This document shows positions 1 to 10,896 of a stretch of DNA of 64,000 nt, in pieces; position 1 is the first letter of the stretch; every line of letters starts with the position of its first letter. Source of the DNA: CAJBVW01 sp964457335 (GTDB lineage Bacteria > Myxococcota_A > UBA796 > SXON01). The notes below the pieces were generated by a model. The model was not told the DNA's origin. It worked only from the letters and a program-made list of their open reading frames with translations, and did no database searches. The position numbers and the translations under genes were made by a program. The DNA lies in assembly GCA_964457335.1 (NCBI GenBank), contig CAYWGD010000003.1, forward strand, positions 1 through 64,000, written 5' to 3'.

Positions 1-1099
1 CCTGGGCGGGCGCCGGCGGCGGCGCGGCCATCGCGGGCGCGGGGGCGCGGCCACGACGGGCGGCGGCGCGGCCGCCTCCCTCGCCCCGCCACTGGGCGGC
101 GATGCCCCGACGGAGGCGGTACATCCGCACGTTCTCCGTGGTCATCCCCGAGAGCTCCGCGACCTCGCGGTCGGGGCGCACACCCACCACGTCGAGGAAC
201 GCATCCAACTTGGACGCGCGCCCGGTGCCCTTGCCGGCCTCGGCGCGGCCCTCCTCGGTCGCCTCGGCGGCGGGCGCCTCGGCCTTGGCCTCGGCGGCCG
301 GGGCCGCGACGGCCTCGGGGGCGGGCGCCGCGGGCTTCTCGGCGACGGCGGGGGCGGCCTTGCGAGGGCGGCCACCACGGCCCTTGGGCGCCTCGACCTT
401 CGCGGTCTCGGCCTTCGGCGCCTCGGTGGCCGGCGCCGCGGGCGCGGCCTCGGCCGCCGGGGCCTCCTCCTTCGGCGCCGGGGCCTTCACCTCGGCGGCC
501 TCGACCTTCGCGGCCTTCGGGGCCTTCGCGGCGGCCTTCGGAGCCTTCGCGGCCTTGGCGGCCTTGGCGCCCTTGGCCGCCTTCGGGGCCTCGGCCTCCG
601 CCTCGGCGCCCTCGCCGCGGTAGCGGTCGATGCCGTGGCGCTTCCGGAACTCCACGACCGTCTTGCGGGCCACGCCGGCACGCTCGGCGGCGACGCCGTC
701 GGGGATGGTGCCGAGCAGGTGGCGGATCGCCTCGAGCCGCTCGTTGGCGCGCCCGCCCTCGCCCTTGGGGGCCTCGGCGGCGGCCTTGGTCTTCGCGGTG
801 GGGGCCTTCGCGGCCTTCGCGGACGGCTTCGCGGCCGCGGGGGCCTTCGCGGCGGCGGGCTTGCGGCCGCCGCGGGCGCGCGGCGCGGGCGCCGCGGGAG
901 CGGCCTCGACGGGGTTGGTCGGTGTGCCAGCCGCCTCGGCGCCTGCCACCTTGCTGGGTAGATGCCCGGTGCGCTCCAACGCCGCCTGCAGCTCGGCCAC
1001 GGACACCTTGTGCTCCCGGGCCAGATCGCGCAGCTTGCGGCTCTTCAGCTTCGAAACGACATCGTTCCACCAGGGGCGGTTCTCGAGGGGGGTAGACAC
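1..1099 (-). CDS. Ala/Lys/Pro-rich DNA-binding protein with repeated HTH modules and AT-hook (3' end outside window)
   Basis: The reading frame opens at a GTG (base 1099) preceded by GGAG seven bases upstream and stays open to the window edge, giving at least 366 codons. Three similar helical modules are visible: residues about 17-46 (LRDLAREHKVSVAELQAAL), about 119-157 (ending VVEFRKRHGI) and about 296-333 (ending ENVRMYRLRRGI). The last two share a pattern of leading helix, Gly-x-x-Pro-Asp, an Ala/Glu turn and Arg-rich recognition-like helix ending RxRxGI. They are joined by AKAPKAA-type linkers like those of histone H1 tails, and GRGGRPRK at about 240-247 is an AT-hook core. I infer a nucleoid-associated or architectural DNA-binding protein. 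It belongs to no family I can name. Composition is extreme but every linker is in frame, so I am fairly sure it is real. Confidence 0.75.
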   Translation of the reverse strand, partial: MSTPLENRPWWNDVVSKLKSRKLRDLAREHKVSVAELQAALERTGHLPSKVAGAEAAGTPTNPVEAAPAAPAPRARGGRKPAAAKAPAAAKPSAKAAKAPTAKTKAAAEAPKGEGGRANERLEAIRHLLGTIPDGVAAERAGVARKTVVEFRKRHGIDRYRGEGAEAEAEAPKAAKGAKAAKAAKAPKAAAKAPKAAKVEAAEVKAPAPKEEAPAAEAAPAAPATEAPKAETAKVEAPKGRGGRPRKAAPAVAEKPAAPAPEAVAAPAAEAKAEAPAAEATEEGRAEAGKGTGRASKLDAFLDVVGVRPDREVAELSGMTTENVRMYRLRRGIAAQWRGEGGGRAAARRGRAPAPAMAAPPPAPAQ

Positions 1100-1152
1100 A
1101 GGTGTTCTCCGCGTGTTGGGGTCCAAATCGACGACGCCAGGGGACCCGCAAA

Positions 1153-1181
1153 CGTATAGCGGGTTGATTTGGAAAAGGCAA
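1153..1181 (-). promoter_or_regulatory. Putative sigma-70-type promoter for the AT-hook/HTH gene
   Basis: Reading the minus strand, TTGCCT is followed after exactly 17 bases by TATACG, within one of the few AT-richer patches of the window. It lies about 54 bases upstream of the GTG start at 1099. Four of six bases match at each element. This is a sequence match only. Confidence 0.45.
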
Positions 1182-1369
1182 CGCATTTGATGTCGTAGGT
1201 TGGTCGGACGTGGCGCGGTGTCCCATCGGCGCTCGCCGCCGCTCGACGTGCAACCGGGTGTCGGGACGTCTACGAACCGTAGAATGGCGTGCCCGTCGGC
1301 GGTGCGAAGACGGCCCTCCGGGCCTCGCGGGGCTGGCCCGGATATTGCTGCCGGCCGTCCGGCGACACG

Positions 1370-2767
1370 ATGCTCTTCCCCACGTTCGACTACTTCCTGT
1401 TCCTGCCGCTGGTCGCCCTCGTCCACTGGGCGCTCCAGCGGAACGGGCTGCGTACCGGGTGGCTGCTCGTCGCCAGCCTCGTCTTCTACGCCTCCTGGAA
1501 CCCCGTCGACACGCTGCTGCTCGGGGTGGTCATCGCCCTCGCGTACGGGCTCGGGCGCTACGTCGGCGGGCTCACGGAGGAGAAGCGCGGCCGGGCCGTC
1601 GGGCTCTCGGCGCTCCTCTTGCTCGCGCCGCTGCTCTACTACAAGTACGCGGGCTTCCTGCTCGCCAACATCCGGATCTTGTGGCCCGACGCGCCCGCGC
1701 CGCCCGCCACGCACCTTCCCATCGGCATCTCGTTCTACAGCTTCCAGGCCCTCGCCTATGTCATCGACGTGCGGCGGGGGCAGGAGCCGGAGAAGGATCC
1801 CACTCGCTTCGCAACCTTCCTCCTATTCTTTCCGCACCTCGTCGCGGGGCCCATCCTGCGGGCGTCGACGCTCCTCTCCCAGCTCGCCGGCCCGCGGTCG
1901 TTGTCCCGCGGCGACGTTGGGGAGGCGCTCGCCCGCCTCGGGACCGGCCTCGTCAAGAAAGTGTTGGTCGCCGACGTGCTGCGGCTGGGGATGGTCGACT
2001 CGGTGTTCACCGATCCGTCGAGCTTCACCGGGCTCGAGGTCCTCGTGGCGTTGTACGCCTACAGCCTGCAGATCTACTGTGACTTCTCCGGGTATACCGA
2101 CTTCGCGGTCGGTTCCGCGCGGCTCTTCGGCATCCGCGTGCCGGAGAACTTCGATCGGCCGTACCAGGCGTTGTCCGTGGCCAGCTACTGGCGGCGCTGG
2201 CACATCACGCTCTCAGATTGGGTGCGCGATTACGTCTACTACCCGATGGGCGGGTCCCGAGGCGGCGGCTGGCGCCCCTATCGGAACACGTTCGTCACGT
2301 TGCTCATCCTCGGGTTCTGGCACGGGGCCAACTGGACCTTCCTCGTGTACGGGCTCCTGCACGGCTGCGCGGTGAGCCTGAACCGGTGGTGGAAGAAGTC
2401 GGGGCCCGGCGCGACGCTGCCGGAGCCGGGGACCCTCGGCAAGGCCTGGCGATGGCTCCTCACCTTCCACTTCGTCGTGCTCGCGCGCATCCTCTTCCGC
2501 GCCGACGACCTCGCGCAGGCGCTGGACATCACCCGCGCCCTCGGCAACGTCGCCCTGGTGATGCCGCGTTTCGCGCCCCACGCCTGGCTCGTGCTCGTGC
2601 TCGGCTACGCCGCCCACTTCACGCCGCGGTCCTGGATCGGCCCCGCGCGGGCCCGCTTCGCCCTGCTCCCCGCGCCCGCCTGGGGCGTGGCGCTCGTCGT
2701 GGCCGGCTGGGCGTGCGTGCGCTGGGGACCCGGAGATACCCTTGCCTTCATCTACTATGACTTCTGA
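1370..2767 (+). CDS. MBOAT family O-acyltransferase, AlgI-like
   Basis: A 465-residue polytopic membrane protein of the membrane-bound O-acyltransferase family, which moves acyl (usually acetyl) groups across or within the inner membrane onto polysaccharides. The start is ATG 1370 (MLFPTFDYFLF), the usual AlgI-type N-terminus; a longer frame from 1289 adds 27 residues without membrane character. The family hallmarks are SYWRRWHITLSDW (His278) and FWHGANWTFLVYG with the catalytic-type His at about residue 318. Length matches AlgI/DltB/PatA relatives. Its stop overlaps the next start by 11 bases, and two SGNH genes follow, so it probably supplies acyl groups for them as in AlgI/AlgJ/AlgX or PatA/PatB systems. 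The acceptor polymer cannot be told from the window. Confidence 0.93.
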   Translation: MLFPTFDYFLFLPLVALVHWALQRNGLRTGWLLVASLVFYASWNPVDTLLLGVVIALAYGLGRYVGGLTEEKRGRAVGLSALLLLAPLLYYKYAGFLLANIRILWPDAPAPPATHLPIGISFYSFQALAYVIDVRRGQEPEKDPTRFATFLLFFPHLVAGPILRASTLLSQLAGPRSLSRGDVGEALARLGTGLVKKVLVADVLRLGMVDSVFTDPSSFTGLEVLVALYAYSLQIYCDFSGYTDFAVGSARLFGIRVPENFDRPYQALSVASYWRRWHITLSDWVRDYVYYPMGGSRGGGWRPYRNTFVTLLILGFWHGANWTFLVYGLLHGCAVSLNRWWKKSGPGATLPEPGTLGKAWRWLLTFHFVVLARILFRADDLAQALDITRALGNVALVMPRFAPHAWLVLVLGYAAHFTPRSWIGPARARFALLPAPAWGVALVVAGWACVRWGPGDTLAFIYYDF

Positions 2768-4460
2768 CCGGAGCGGCATCCGCGCGCTCGTGGCGGCGTT
2801 CGCCACGGCGGGCGCGTGTGTGGGCGTCACCTACGCCCACCCGGCGCTGTCCGCCTACCGGCCGTGGCTCCCGGGGGAGCCCCTCCCGGTGCTCGCCGCC
2901 CTCGCGCCGCGGGGCGGCGCCCCGCGCGTGGTGGAGGACGGCGTCAACGGCCTCGCGATGGCGACCGACCTCGGCGCCCCCCCGGCCGACATCCCTACGG
3001 AAGCCGATCCCGTGCCCGACGACGGGACCGCGGGGGCCTCCACCACGGGCGCCTCCACCGCGGGTGTGTCGCCCGGCGTCGCCCTCGCGCCGACGGCCGC
3101 TCCCGGGACCGACGCGGGCGGCCCGGCGCCCGACGCCGGGTCTTTCGATGCCACGGGCGCCGTCACGGAGCCCCCCGCACCCCTCCCCAGCGCGGCGGGT
3201 ATGCCCGCCCGCCCGCCCGGCGTGGCCACGGCGCTCGTCGACGCGGGCCACCGCGGGATGGACCCCTTCTACCGCGCGCTCCACCGCGCCGCGGGCGGGG
3301 AGGGCCTCGCCCGCGCGTCGCACTACGGCGACTCCACCATCGCCGCCGACGGCATCACCTCCACCGTGCGCTCCCGGCTCCAGCGGCGCTTCGGCAACGG
3401 CGGCCCCGGCTACCTCTCCGCCGGCATGGACCCCCGCTGGAACTTCCGCCGCGACGTCACGATCGACCGCGCGGGCACCTGGGACACCGTCAGCCTCCTC
3501 CTCGGCGGGGGCAACGGCCGCTACTCGTACGGCGGCATCGTGAGCACCGCGGCCGCCGACGCGACGCTCACCGTCACGGCGCCGAAGGGCACGACGATGC
3601 ACCGCTTCGAGCTCTGGTACCAGGGCGGGGCCGAGCGGGGCGGCTGGTGGGCGACGATCGACGGGAACGCCGCCGGCGGCGGGAGCGCCGCCGGGGAGTC
3701 CACCGTGGACCTCCGCCACGTCGTGGACGTGCCGGAGGGCTACAAGAAGGTCGCGTTCGGCGCCACGGGCGCCCCGGTGCCCTTCTACGGCGTCGTGATG
3801 GAGACGCGGGGCCCCGGCGTGGTGTGGGACGCGCTCGGCGTGGTGGGCGTCGGCTCGCGCTCGTTCACCCAGCACTCCCGCAAGCACCTCGCCAGCCAGG
3901 TCGCCCAGCGGGATCCCGACCTCGTCGTCGTCATGCTGGGCGGCAACGAGCTCGGCCTGCCCGCGCTCGGGAAGGGCGACGGCTCCGGGTACGTCCCCTA
4001 CTTCACGGACACCGTGCGTCGCCTGCGCGCGGGGGCGCCGGACGCCGCCTGCCTCATCATCACGCCCATCGACCAGGGCACGCGCGAGGGAGGCGCCGCC
4101 CGCACCAAGCCGAACCTGCCACGCCTCGTCGAGGCGCAGCGCAAGGCGGCGGCCAACGAGGGGTGCGCGTTCTGGAACGCCTGGGCCGCCATGGGCGGGC
4201 CGGACGCCATCGCCCGGTGGTCGACCCTGAAGCCGCCGCTCGCGTGGACGGACCTCAACCACCTCTCCAAGGCCGGCCAGGACATCATGGGCAACCTCCT
4301 CGCGGACGCGATCGAGCACGGCTACGACGGCTGGGTCGCCGCCGGCGGCCCCGCGCGCACCCCGCCCGCCGGCGCGGCCGTCTCCTCCGCGGACCCCGCC
4401 CCCGCCTCGCCCCCAGCCGACGCGGCCGCCCCCTCCGTCCCCCCGGCGGTCACCCCGTGA
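2757..4460 (+). CDS. SGNH/GDSL-type hydrolase-like protein, first of a pair
   Basis: A 567-residue exported protein: an N-terminal hydrophobic segment (ALVAAFATAGACVGVTYA), a long Pro/Ala/Asp/Thr-rich linker to about residue 150, then an SGNH-fold domain. Block I is HYGDST with Ser193, block III is MLGGNELG with Asn397, and block V is DLNH with Asp499 and His502, so the catalytic set looks complete. The C-terminus is a second Ala/Pro-rich tail. The start ATG 2757 overlaps the end of the MBOAT gene, and the stop overlaps the next GTG, so the three are translationally coupled. Family knowledge (AlgJ, AlgX, PatB) makes O-acetyl transfer or removal on an extracellular polysaccharide likely; the direction is an inference. 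Confidence 0.85.
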   Translation: MTSDRSGIRALVAAFATAGACVGVTYAHPALSAYRPWLPGEPLPVLAALAPRGGAPRVVEDGVNGLAMATDLGAPPADIPTEADPVPDDGTAGASTTGASTAGVSPGVALAPTAAPGTDAGGPAPDAGSFDATGAVTEPPAPLPSAAGMPARPPGVATALVDAGHRGMDPFYRALHRAAGGEGLARASHYGDSTIAADGITSTVRSRLQRRFGNGGPGYLSAGMDPRWNFRRDVTIDRAGTWDTVSLLLGGGNGRYSYGGIVSTAAADATLTVTAPKGTTMHRFELWYQGGAERGGWWATIDGNAAGGGSAAGESTVDLRHVVDVPEGYKKVAFGATGAPVPFYGVVMETRGPGVVWDALGVVGVGSRSFTQHSRKHLASQVAQRDPDLVVVMLGGNELGLPALGKGDGSGYVPYFTDTVRRLRAGAPDAACLIITPIDQGTREGGAARTKPNLPRLVEAQRKAAANEGCAFWNAWAAMGGPDAIARWSTLKPPLAWTDLNHLSKAGQDIMGNLLADAIEHGYDGWVAAGGPARTPPAGAAVSSADPAPASPPADAAAPSVPPAVTP

Positions 4461-5992
4461 CCCCGCCCCGCCCCGCGATCGTCGCCCTCGCGCTCCTCGG
4501 CGCGACCGCGCTGGTCCTGGCCTCGCGCCCCGACCCGAGCGAGGCGTCCACGCCCGTCGCCGTGGCGGTCCTGGGCGCGCCGCCGCCGACCGCCATCACG
4601 CGCCCGGCCGACCCGCCGTGGGTGACCCGGCTCCGCGTCGAGGCCGCCGGCCCGCCCGAGGACGAGTGCGCCAGCGTCGGGAAGACGGAGGCGCCCGGCG
4701 CCCCGCGCCAGCCCGAGCCCACGCCGCCGACCCCGCCGGTCGAGAGCAAGCCCGCCACCGCGGAGACCGCGGGCATGCTCCGCGTGGACGTGGCGCCCGA
4801 CGCGCCCAACGCCGACCTCCCGCCCGAGATCCGCGAGCGCCTCGGCTTCGGCGCGCCCTTCGACGTGACGCGCATCGCCCCCGAGCCGCTCCGTGGCCGC
4901 CCCGAGGACCTCGCGAAGGTGCGCGCGGTGCTCGCGCGCGCGGCCCGCAACGACGGCCACACGCGCCTCTCCTTCTGGGGGGCCTCCCACGTGGCGGGCG
5001 AGTACTTCACCGGCGAGCTCCGCCGCCTCCTCCAGGACCGCTACGGCGACGCCGGGCACGGCTTCGTCATGCCCGCCGCGCCGTGGAAGGGCTACCGCGC
5101 CACCGACGTGAACCTCTGCACCGGCGGCACCTGGACGAGCGACTTCCACAACCGCGTGGGCGGCCGCGACGACGGGCTCTACGGCCCCGGCGGCATCAGC
5201 GTCGAGGGGCTCGCGCCCACCAGCTTCGGCTGGGTGCAGACCACCCGGACGAACCCCCACGGCCGCGCCGTCACCCGCTTCGAGGTGCTCTACCTCCGGC
5301 AGCCCGGCGGCGGGGCGCTCGACCTCCTCGTGGACGCCGCCGCCCCGGTGCGCGTCCCCACGCGCGGCGACCTGGGCCCCGGGGCCGCGGTGGTCGACGT
5401 CCCCGACGGGCCGCACCGCCTCGCGGTCTACCCGGCCGGCGACGGGCCGGTGCGCGTGTTCGGCGCGGTGCTCGAGCGCGACGTGCCCGGCGTGATCGTG
5501 GACGCGATGGGCGTCACCGGGCGCACCGCCTCGTCCTGGCTCGCCTGGGACGAGTCGCTCCAGGCGGCCTACCTCGCCCGCCGCCCGGTCGACCTCGCCG
5601 TCCTCGCCTACGGCACGAACGAGGCGAACGACCGCGGGCTCGACGAGGCCGAGTACCGCGCCACGCTGCAGAAGGTGCTCGCGCGTATGCGTCGCGTGCT
5701 GCCGGACGCCGCGTGCGTCCTGATCGGCCCGAGTGACCGCGCCAGGAAGGTCTCCGGCACGACGTTCGCCATCTGGAGCCACACCGCGTGGGTGGCCCGC
5801 GTGCAGCGCGAGGTCGGCCCGGCGTACGGCTGCGTCACCTGGGACCTCCAGGAGGCCACGGGCGGGCCCGGCAGCATGGCGCGGTGGCGCGGCGCCGAGC
5901 CCCAGCTCGGCGCCGACGACGGCATCCACTTCACCGCCGCGGGCTACCGCGAGCTCGCCACCCGCTTCCTCGCCGCGCTCGACGGGGCCTGA
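4457..5992 (+). CDS. SGNH/GDSL-type hydrolase-like protein, second of a pair
   Basis: A 511-residue paralogue of the preceding protein. GTG 4457 overlaps the upstream TGA (GTGA). The N-terminus is a short hydrophobic anchor (IVALALLGATALVLA) followed by a Pro-rich linker to about residue 110. The SGNH motifs are FWGASHVAGEY (Ser177 where GDS is usual), LAYGTNEAND (Asn388) and DDGIHF (Asp488, His491). The mid-region between block I and III is predicted beta-rich, as in AlgX/AlgJ-like proteins. Two non-identical SGNH partners for one MBOAT suggests a relay of acyl transfer or one transferase plus one esterase. The function is assigned by family and context. Confidence 0.85.
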   Translation: MTPPRPAIVALALLGATALVLASRPDPSEASTPVAVAVLGAPPPTAITRPADPPWVTRLRVEAAGPPEDECASVGKTEAPGAPRQPEPTPPTPPVESKPATAETAGMLRVDVAPDAPNADLPPEIRERLGFGAPFDVTRIAPEPLRGRPEDLAKVRAVLARAARNDGHTRLSFWGASHVAGEYFTGELRRLLQDRYGDAGHGFVMPAAPWKGYRATDVNLCTGGTWTSDFHNRVGGRDDGLYGPGGISVEGLAPTSFGWVQTTRTNPHGRAVTRFEVLYLRQPGGGALDLLVDAAAPVRVPTRGDLGPGAAVVDVPDGPHRLAVYPAGDGPVRVFGAVLERDVPGVIVDAMGVTGRTASSWLAWDESLQAAYLARRPVDLAVLAYGTNEANDRGLDEAEYRATLQKVLARMRRVLPDAACVLIGPSDRARKVSGTTFAIWSHTAWVARVQREVGPAYGCVTWDLQEATGGPGSMARWRGAEPQLGADDGIHFTAAGYRELATRFLAALDGA

Positions 5993-6076
5993 GCCGGGCC
6001 CCGCATCGGCAGGGTGACACTCGTACGTAATTCCCGGGATTGGCGGCCGGCCCCCGTTTGCGGTAGTCGTGCGGCC

Positions 6077-6436
6077 ATGCGCGCGCTCGACATCGTCGCG
6101 GTGGACGACGACCCGGCCATCGTGGAGCTCCTCTCCCTGGTGTTCGCCGACGCGGGCCACGTCGTGCGCACCGCGAGCGGCGCGGCCGGCGCCCTGGCGC
6201 TCCTCGACGACCGCGCTCCCGACGTGCTCGTCACCGACGTGGTGATGGCCCCGACCGACGGCGTCGCGCTCGCCCACGAGGCCCGCGCGCGCCGCCCGGA
6301 CCTGCCGGTCGTCTTCGTGTCGGCCTACACCGCGGACCGCCTGGGTGTACGTCCCCTCGGGCGGACGGTGTTCGTGAACAAGCCCTTCCTCGCCGAGGAG
6401 CTCCTCGAGGCGGTGCGGCGGGTGCGCGGCGCCTGA
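6077..6436 (+). CDS. Single-domain response regulator (receiver)
   Basis: A 119-residue stand-alone receiver domain. The acidic pocket is Asp10-Asp12 (VAVDDDP), the phosphoacceptor Asp54 (LVTDVVM), the switch Ser82 (VFVSAY) and the invariant Lys102 (VNKPF). The start at ATG 6077 gives exactly one receiver fold; the longer frame from 6014 adds an unrelated 21-residue leader. There is no output domain, so it acts by protein contact or phosphorelay, as CheY or Spo0F do. No histidine kinase is nearby. Confidence 0.92.
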   Translation: MRALDIVAVDDDPAIVELLSLVFADAGHVVRTASGAAGALALLDDRAPDVLVTDVVMAPTDGVALAHEARARRPDLPVVFVSAYTADRLGVRPLGRTVFVNKPFLAEELLEAVRRVRGA

Positions 6437-6464
6437 GACGCTGACCGGGGCGCGCCCGCTTCCT

Positions 6465-6504
6465 CGAGGCGCGCGGGTCGAGGCGCGCGGGTCGAGGCGC
6501 GGGC
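6465..6504. repeat. Short tandem repeat, 14-bp unit, nearly three copies
   Basis: The unit CGAGGCGCGCGGGT occurs at 6465-6478 and 6479-6492, and a truncated third copy runs to 6504. It lies between two convergent genes, directly after the hypothetical gene's stop. It may be a slippage product; no function is evident. Confidence 0.8.
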
Positions 6505-6506
6505 CG

Positions 6507-6965
6507 TCAGGCGAGCAGGTCGACCTTGATCGCCCGCACGTTCGTCTTCAGCGGGGCCTTCCCGGCGTGCCCGAAGGTCCACCCGGGGGCGTCGAGGCCC
6601 TCGGCCTCGTCGAAGCTCTCCTCGAAGTCGGGGTCCGTGCGCCGCGCGTCGAAGGTGTTGAGCAGGTCGAGGTCCGGCACGCGCACACACGGCCGGCCCT
6701 CCTTGGTCGAGAACGTGTGGCCCGCGAGGAGCCGCACGCAGCGCCAGCTGTGCCGCTGCCAATCCTCCGGGTCGTCGCTCGTCATGAACACGACCCGGAG
6801 CCCGATCGGCCCGACGATGGCGCAGCTCTTCAGATCTTCGGGCTGGAGATCGCCCTGGCGCCCGCCCATGGCGTGCACCTCGACCACGCGGCGCTCGCCG
6901 GAGAGGTTGATCCCGGCGAAGGCGACGAGGTCGAAGCGGAGCTTCGGAGCGATCTCCCAGCGCAT
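6507..6965 (-). CDS. Conserved-looking hypothetical cytoplasmic protein
   Basis: A 152-residue protein without signal peptide or membrane segment. It begins MRWEIAPKLRFDLVAFAGINL and alternates beta-strand-like and charged segments, with a Gly-Gly-rich turn (HAMGGRQGD) and FMTSDDPEDWQRHSW in the middle. I do not recognise a family. Its start lies four bases after the stop of the thioredoxin-fold lipoprotein gene, so the two are probably one transcript. Codon use is like the neighbours, which supports a real gene. Confidence 0.7.
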   Translation of the reverse strand: MRWEIAPKLRFDLVAFAGINLSGERRVVEVHAMGGRQGDLQPEDLKSCAIVGPIGLRVVFMTSDDPEDWQRHSWRCVRLLAGHTFSTKEGRPCVRVPDLDLLNTFDARRTDPDFEESFDEAEGLDAPGWTFGHAGKAPLKTNVRAIKVDLLA

Positions 6966-6969
6966 CCGA

Positions 6970-7698
6970 TCAGCCGTTCAGGAGCTTTTCGACGGTGGCG
7001 TCGTCGAGGCGGGCCGGGTGGCCGCGCCAGATCACCTTCCCGTCCTTCACGAGCGCGGCGGCCGGGATGCCGCTGACCGCGTAGGCCTTCGACATCGAGC
7101 CGTCCTTCTCCTTGGCGACCGGGTACTTGATCTTGTTCTCCTTGAGGAACTCGGAGACCTTCTCGTCGGTGGCGGACTTCGTCACCTTGGTCACGCCGAC
7201 GATCTGGACGCCCTTCTCCTTCCACTTGCCTTCTTCCTCGGCGAGCTGGGGCATCTCCTTCTTGCAGTGCGGGCACCAGACCTCCCAGAAGACCAGGAGG
7301 GTGGCCTTGGAGCCGGAGAAGTCGGCCTTGCCCTGGAACCACTTGTCGACCTCGATCGGCGCCGCGTCGGTGCCGATCAGGTTGATCTCGGACGCCATGC
7401 GCGTGGCGGCCTTGCCGGCGCGCGTGGCGGCGTACTTGCCGGTGAGGTCGGCGAGCTTGGTCTTGGCCGTGGCGTAGTCGCCACCCTTGACGGCCTCCTG
7501 CACCTCCTGCATGAGCTTGCCGGCGGCCTCTTCCTCCTCGGAGGAAGCGGCGGAGGCGGCGGCGCCCTTGGCCGCGGGGGCCTTCTCGAGCTGGGCGACC
7601 TTCTCCTCGAGCGCCTTGATGCGCTCGTTGGCGGCGTCGAGCTCGCTCTTCTGAGCGCAGCCCGTGAGGAGGAAGGAGAAGAGGGCGAGACGCAACAT
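6970..7698 (-). CDS. TlpA/ResA-like thioredoxin-fold lipoprotein
   Basis: A 242-residue exported lipoprotein. The signal MLRLALFSFLLTGC has a lipobox ending at Cys14, followed by a coiled coil (ELDAANERIKALEEKVAQLE), an Ala/Glu linker, a small helical region and a C-terminal thioredoxin fold with the redox pair in VWCPHCKKEM and the cis-Pro loop in VSGIPAAAL. This matches TlpA/ResA proteins that reduce or oxidise periplasmic Cys pairs, often in cytochrome c maturation. The start ATG 7698 gives the signal peptide directly; the frame extends 37 residues upstream without one. No cytochrome genes are adjacent, so the partner is unknown. Confidence 0.9.
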   Translation of the reverse strand: MLRLALFSFLLTGCAQKSELDAANERIKALEEKVAQLEKAPAAKGAAASAASSEEEEAAGKLMQEVQEAVKGGDYATAKTKLADLTGKYAATRAGKAATRMASEINLIGTDAAPIEVDKWFQGKADFSGSKATLLVFWEVWCPHCKKEMPQLAEEEGKWKEKGVQIVGVTKVTKSATDEKVSEFLKENKIKYPVAKEKDGSMSKAYAVSGIPAAALVKDGKVIWRGHPARLDDATVEKLLNG

Positions 7699-7810
7699 AC
7701 GGTTTCTCCGAGCGAGGGACGGCCGCGCGTAACACCGCCGGTGCCACGTGGCGAGGCGGTGCCAGAGCGCGAGGGGTGGGATAGGTACGCCGGCTTTCAG
7801 GACGCACACA

Positions 7811-9565
<1,755 letters not shown>

Positions 9566-9579
<14 letters not shown>

Positions 9580-10864
9580 CGACCTCGATCGTGCCGCAGG
9601 TCGTGCCGGCGAGGGGGGTCTCCGCCACCCGCGCGGCGAGCCAGTCGAGCTGGAGGTCGAAGGTGGCCTTCACCGTGTCGGTGTGCCCGAGCCCCTCGCA
9701 GGCGATCGCCTCGATGGCGGCGCCGCCGTCACAGAGCGAGGGGAGGGCCGCCATGTGCACGTCGCCGAGGCTCACGTCGTCCGCGGCGCCGAACGCGACG
9801 AAGGCGGGCGTGGGCCCGGGCCCGAGCGCCGCGGTGGCGACGCTGCTCTCCGCGAGGAAGCAGCCCCAGGGGTCGCTGTCCGCGAAGCTCCCGTCCGCGA
9901 CGGCCGCCTGCCACTCGGAGGTGTAGACCTGGTCGAGCGAGGTCACGTCCTCCGGCAGGACCGCGGAGGGGCAGTCGGTCGCCATGCTCTCCTCCACGCG
10001 CGCCTGCCCCTCGAGGGTCAGCACCTCGCCGAGGTCGGCGCCGCGTGCATGCCAGCCGTTGGCGCTCGTGAGGAAGAGCGGCGGGGCGAGGGAGGCGACC
10101 GTGAGCGTGGTGGCGCCGCCCCGCGCCATTCCGACCAGGTCGAGCGGCGGCACGGTGGCCACCATCCCCACGAGGTCGGCCTCGGGCAGGTAGGCGGGGG
10201 CGTACCGCTCCACCCACACGACGCCCGCGCCGCCCTGCGAGGCGCCGAGCAGCGCGGTGGCGCGCGAGGGCGTGACGCCGAGCGCGTCGAAGCGCCACAA
10301 CGCGCGCAAGGCGTCGAGGCTCGCGACCGCGGTGGGCTCGGCCAACAGGTACGGGTGGCGGGCCGCGGCCTCGGCCCCGAACCCGTTCTGGCCGAGGTAG
10401 TCGGGCGCCGCCACGGCGTAGCCCATGCCCGCGAGCGCGATGGGGACGCCCGCCCAGGTGAGGTCGCGGCCGGACGGCGCGCAGAAGTCCTCGAAGCCGG
10501 TGCTCGGGTGCAGGTAGAGGAGGCTCGGGGGCTCGGCGGGCGCGGGGTCCGGCACCGCGAGGATCGCGGTGGCCTCGGCCGGGATGCCGCGGTCCTGCGT
10601 GCGGTAGCGGACGCGCCACGCCCGCGCGCCGCTCGTCACCCGTGTGGTGTCACGGATGCCCGCGAGCCCGACGAGCCCGCGGATGGACTCCGCGGTGAGG
10701 CTCCACTCGGTCATCTCCTCGACCTCGAGCACCTCGCCCATCGTGTCGACGGGCATCCACTCGTAGGTGGGCCCGCCGCAGTCGGACACGGGGAGGTCGG
10801 GCGGCGTGCCGGGCTTCCCCGTGTCCTCGGAGGGGACGGCGCAGGCGAGGAGCAGGATGAGCAT
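9566..10864 (-). CDS. Alpha/beta-hydrolase lipoprotein, secretory-lipase-like
   Basis: A 432-residue lipoprotein with an extremely short leader, MLILLLAC, Cys8, then a Ser/Asp/Thr/Gly-rich linker. The alpha/beta-hydrolase core has HPSTGFEDFCAPSG near the oxyanion region, the nucleophile elbow LLGASQGGAG, an acid in FGAADDVSLGD and the His in EGLGHTDTV, in the order expected for secreted lipases and feruloyl/prolyl esterases. Six Cys in the mature part suggest disulfides. The start 10864 is chosen because it gives the lipobox; the frame extends much further upstream but antisense-like. The stop (TCA at 9566-9568) lies in the intergenic hairpin zone after ettA. Substrate unknown. Confidence 0.85.
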
Positions 10865-10896
10865 CCGGGGATTCTCGCCCGGCCGGAGGCGCGCGG

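Noticed and set aside
2748..6277. Long minus-strand open frames opposite the SGNH genes
   Set aside because: They are Arg/Gly/Val-rich shadows caused by high GC; they lack start signals and recognisable motifs, and the plus-strand genes have clear family signatures.
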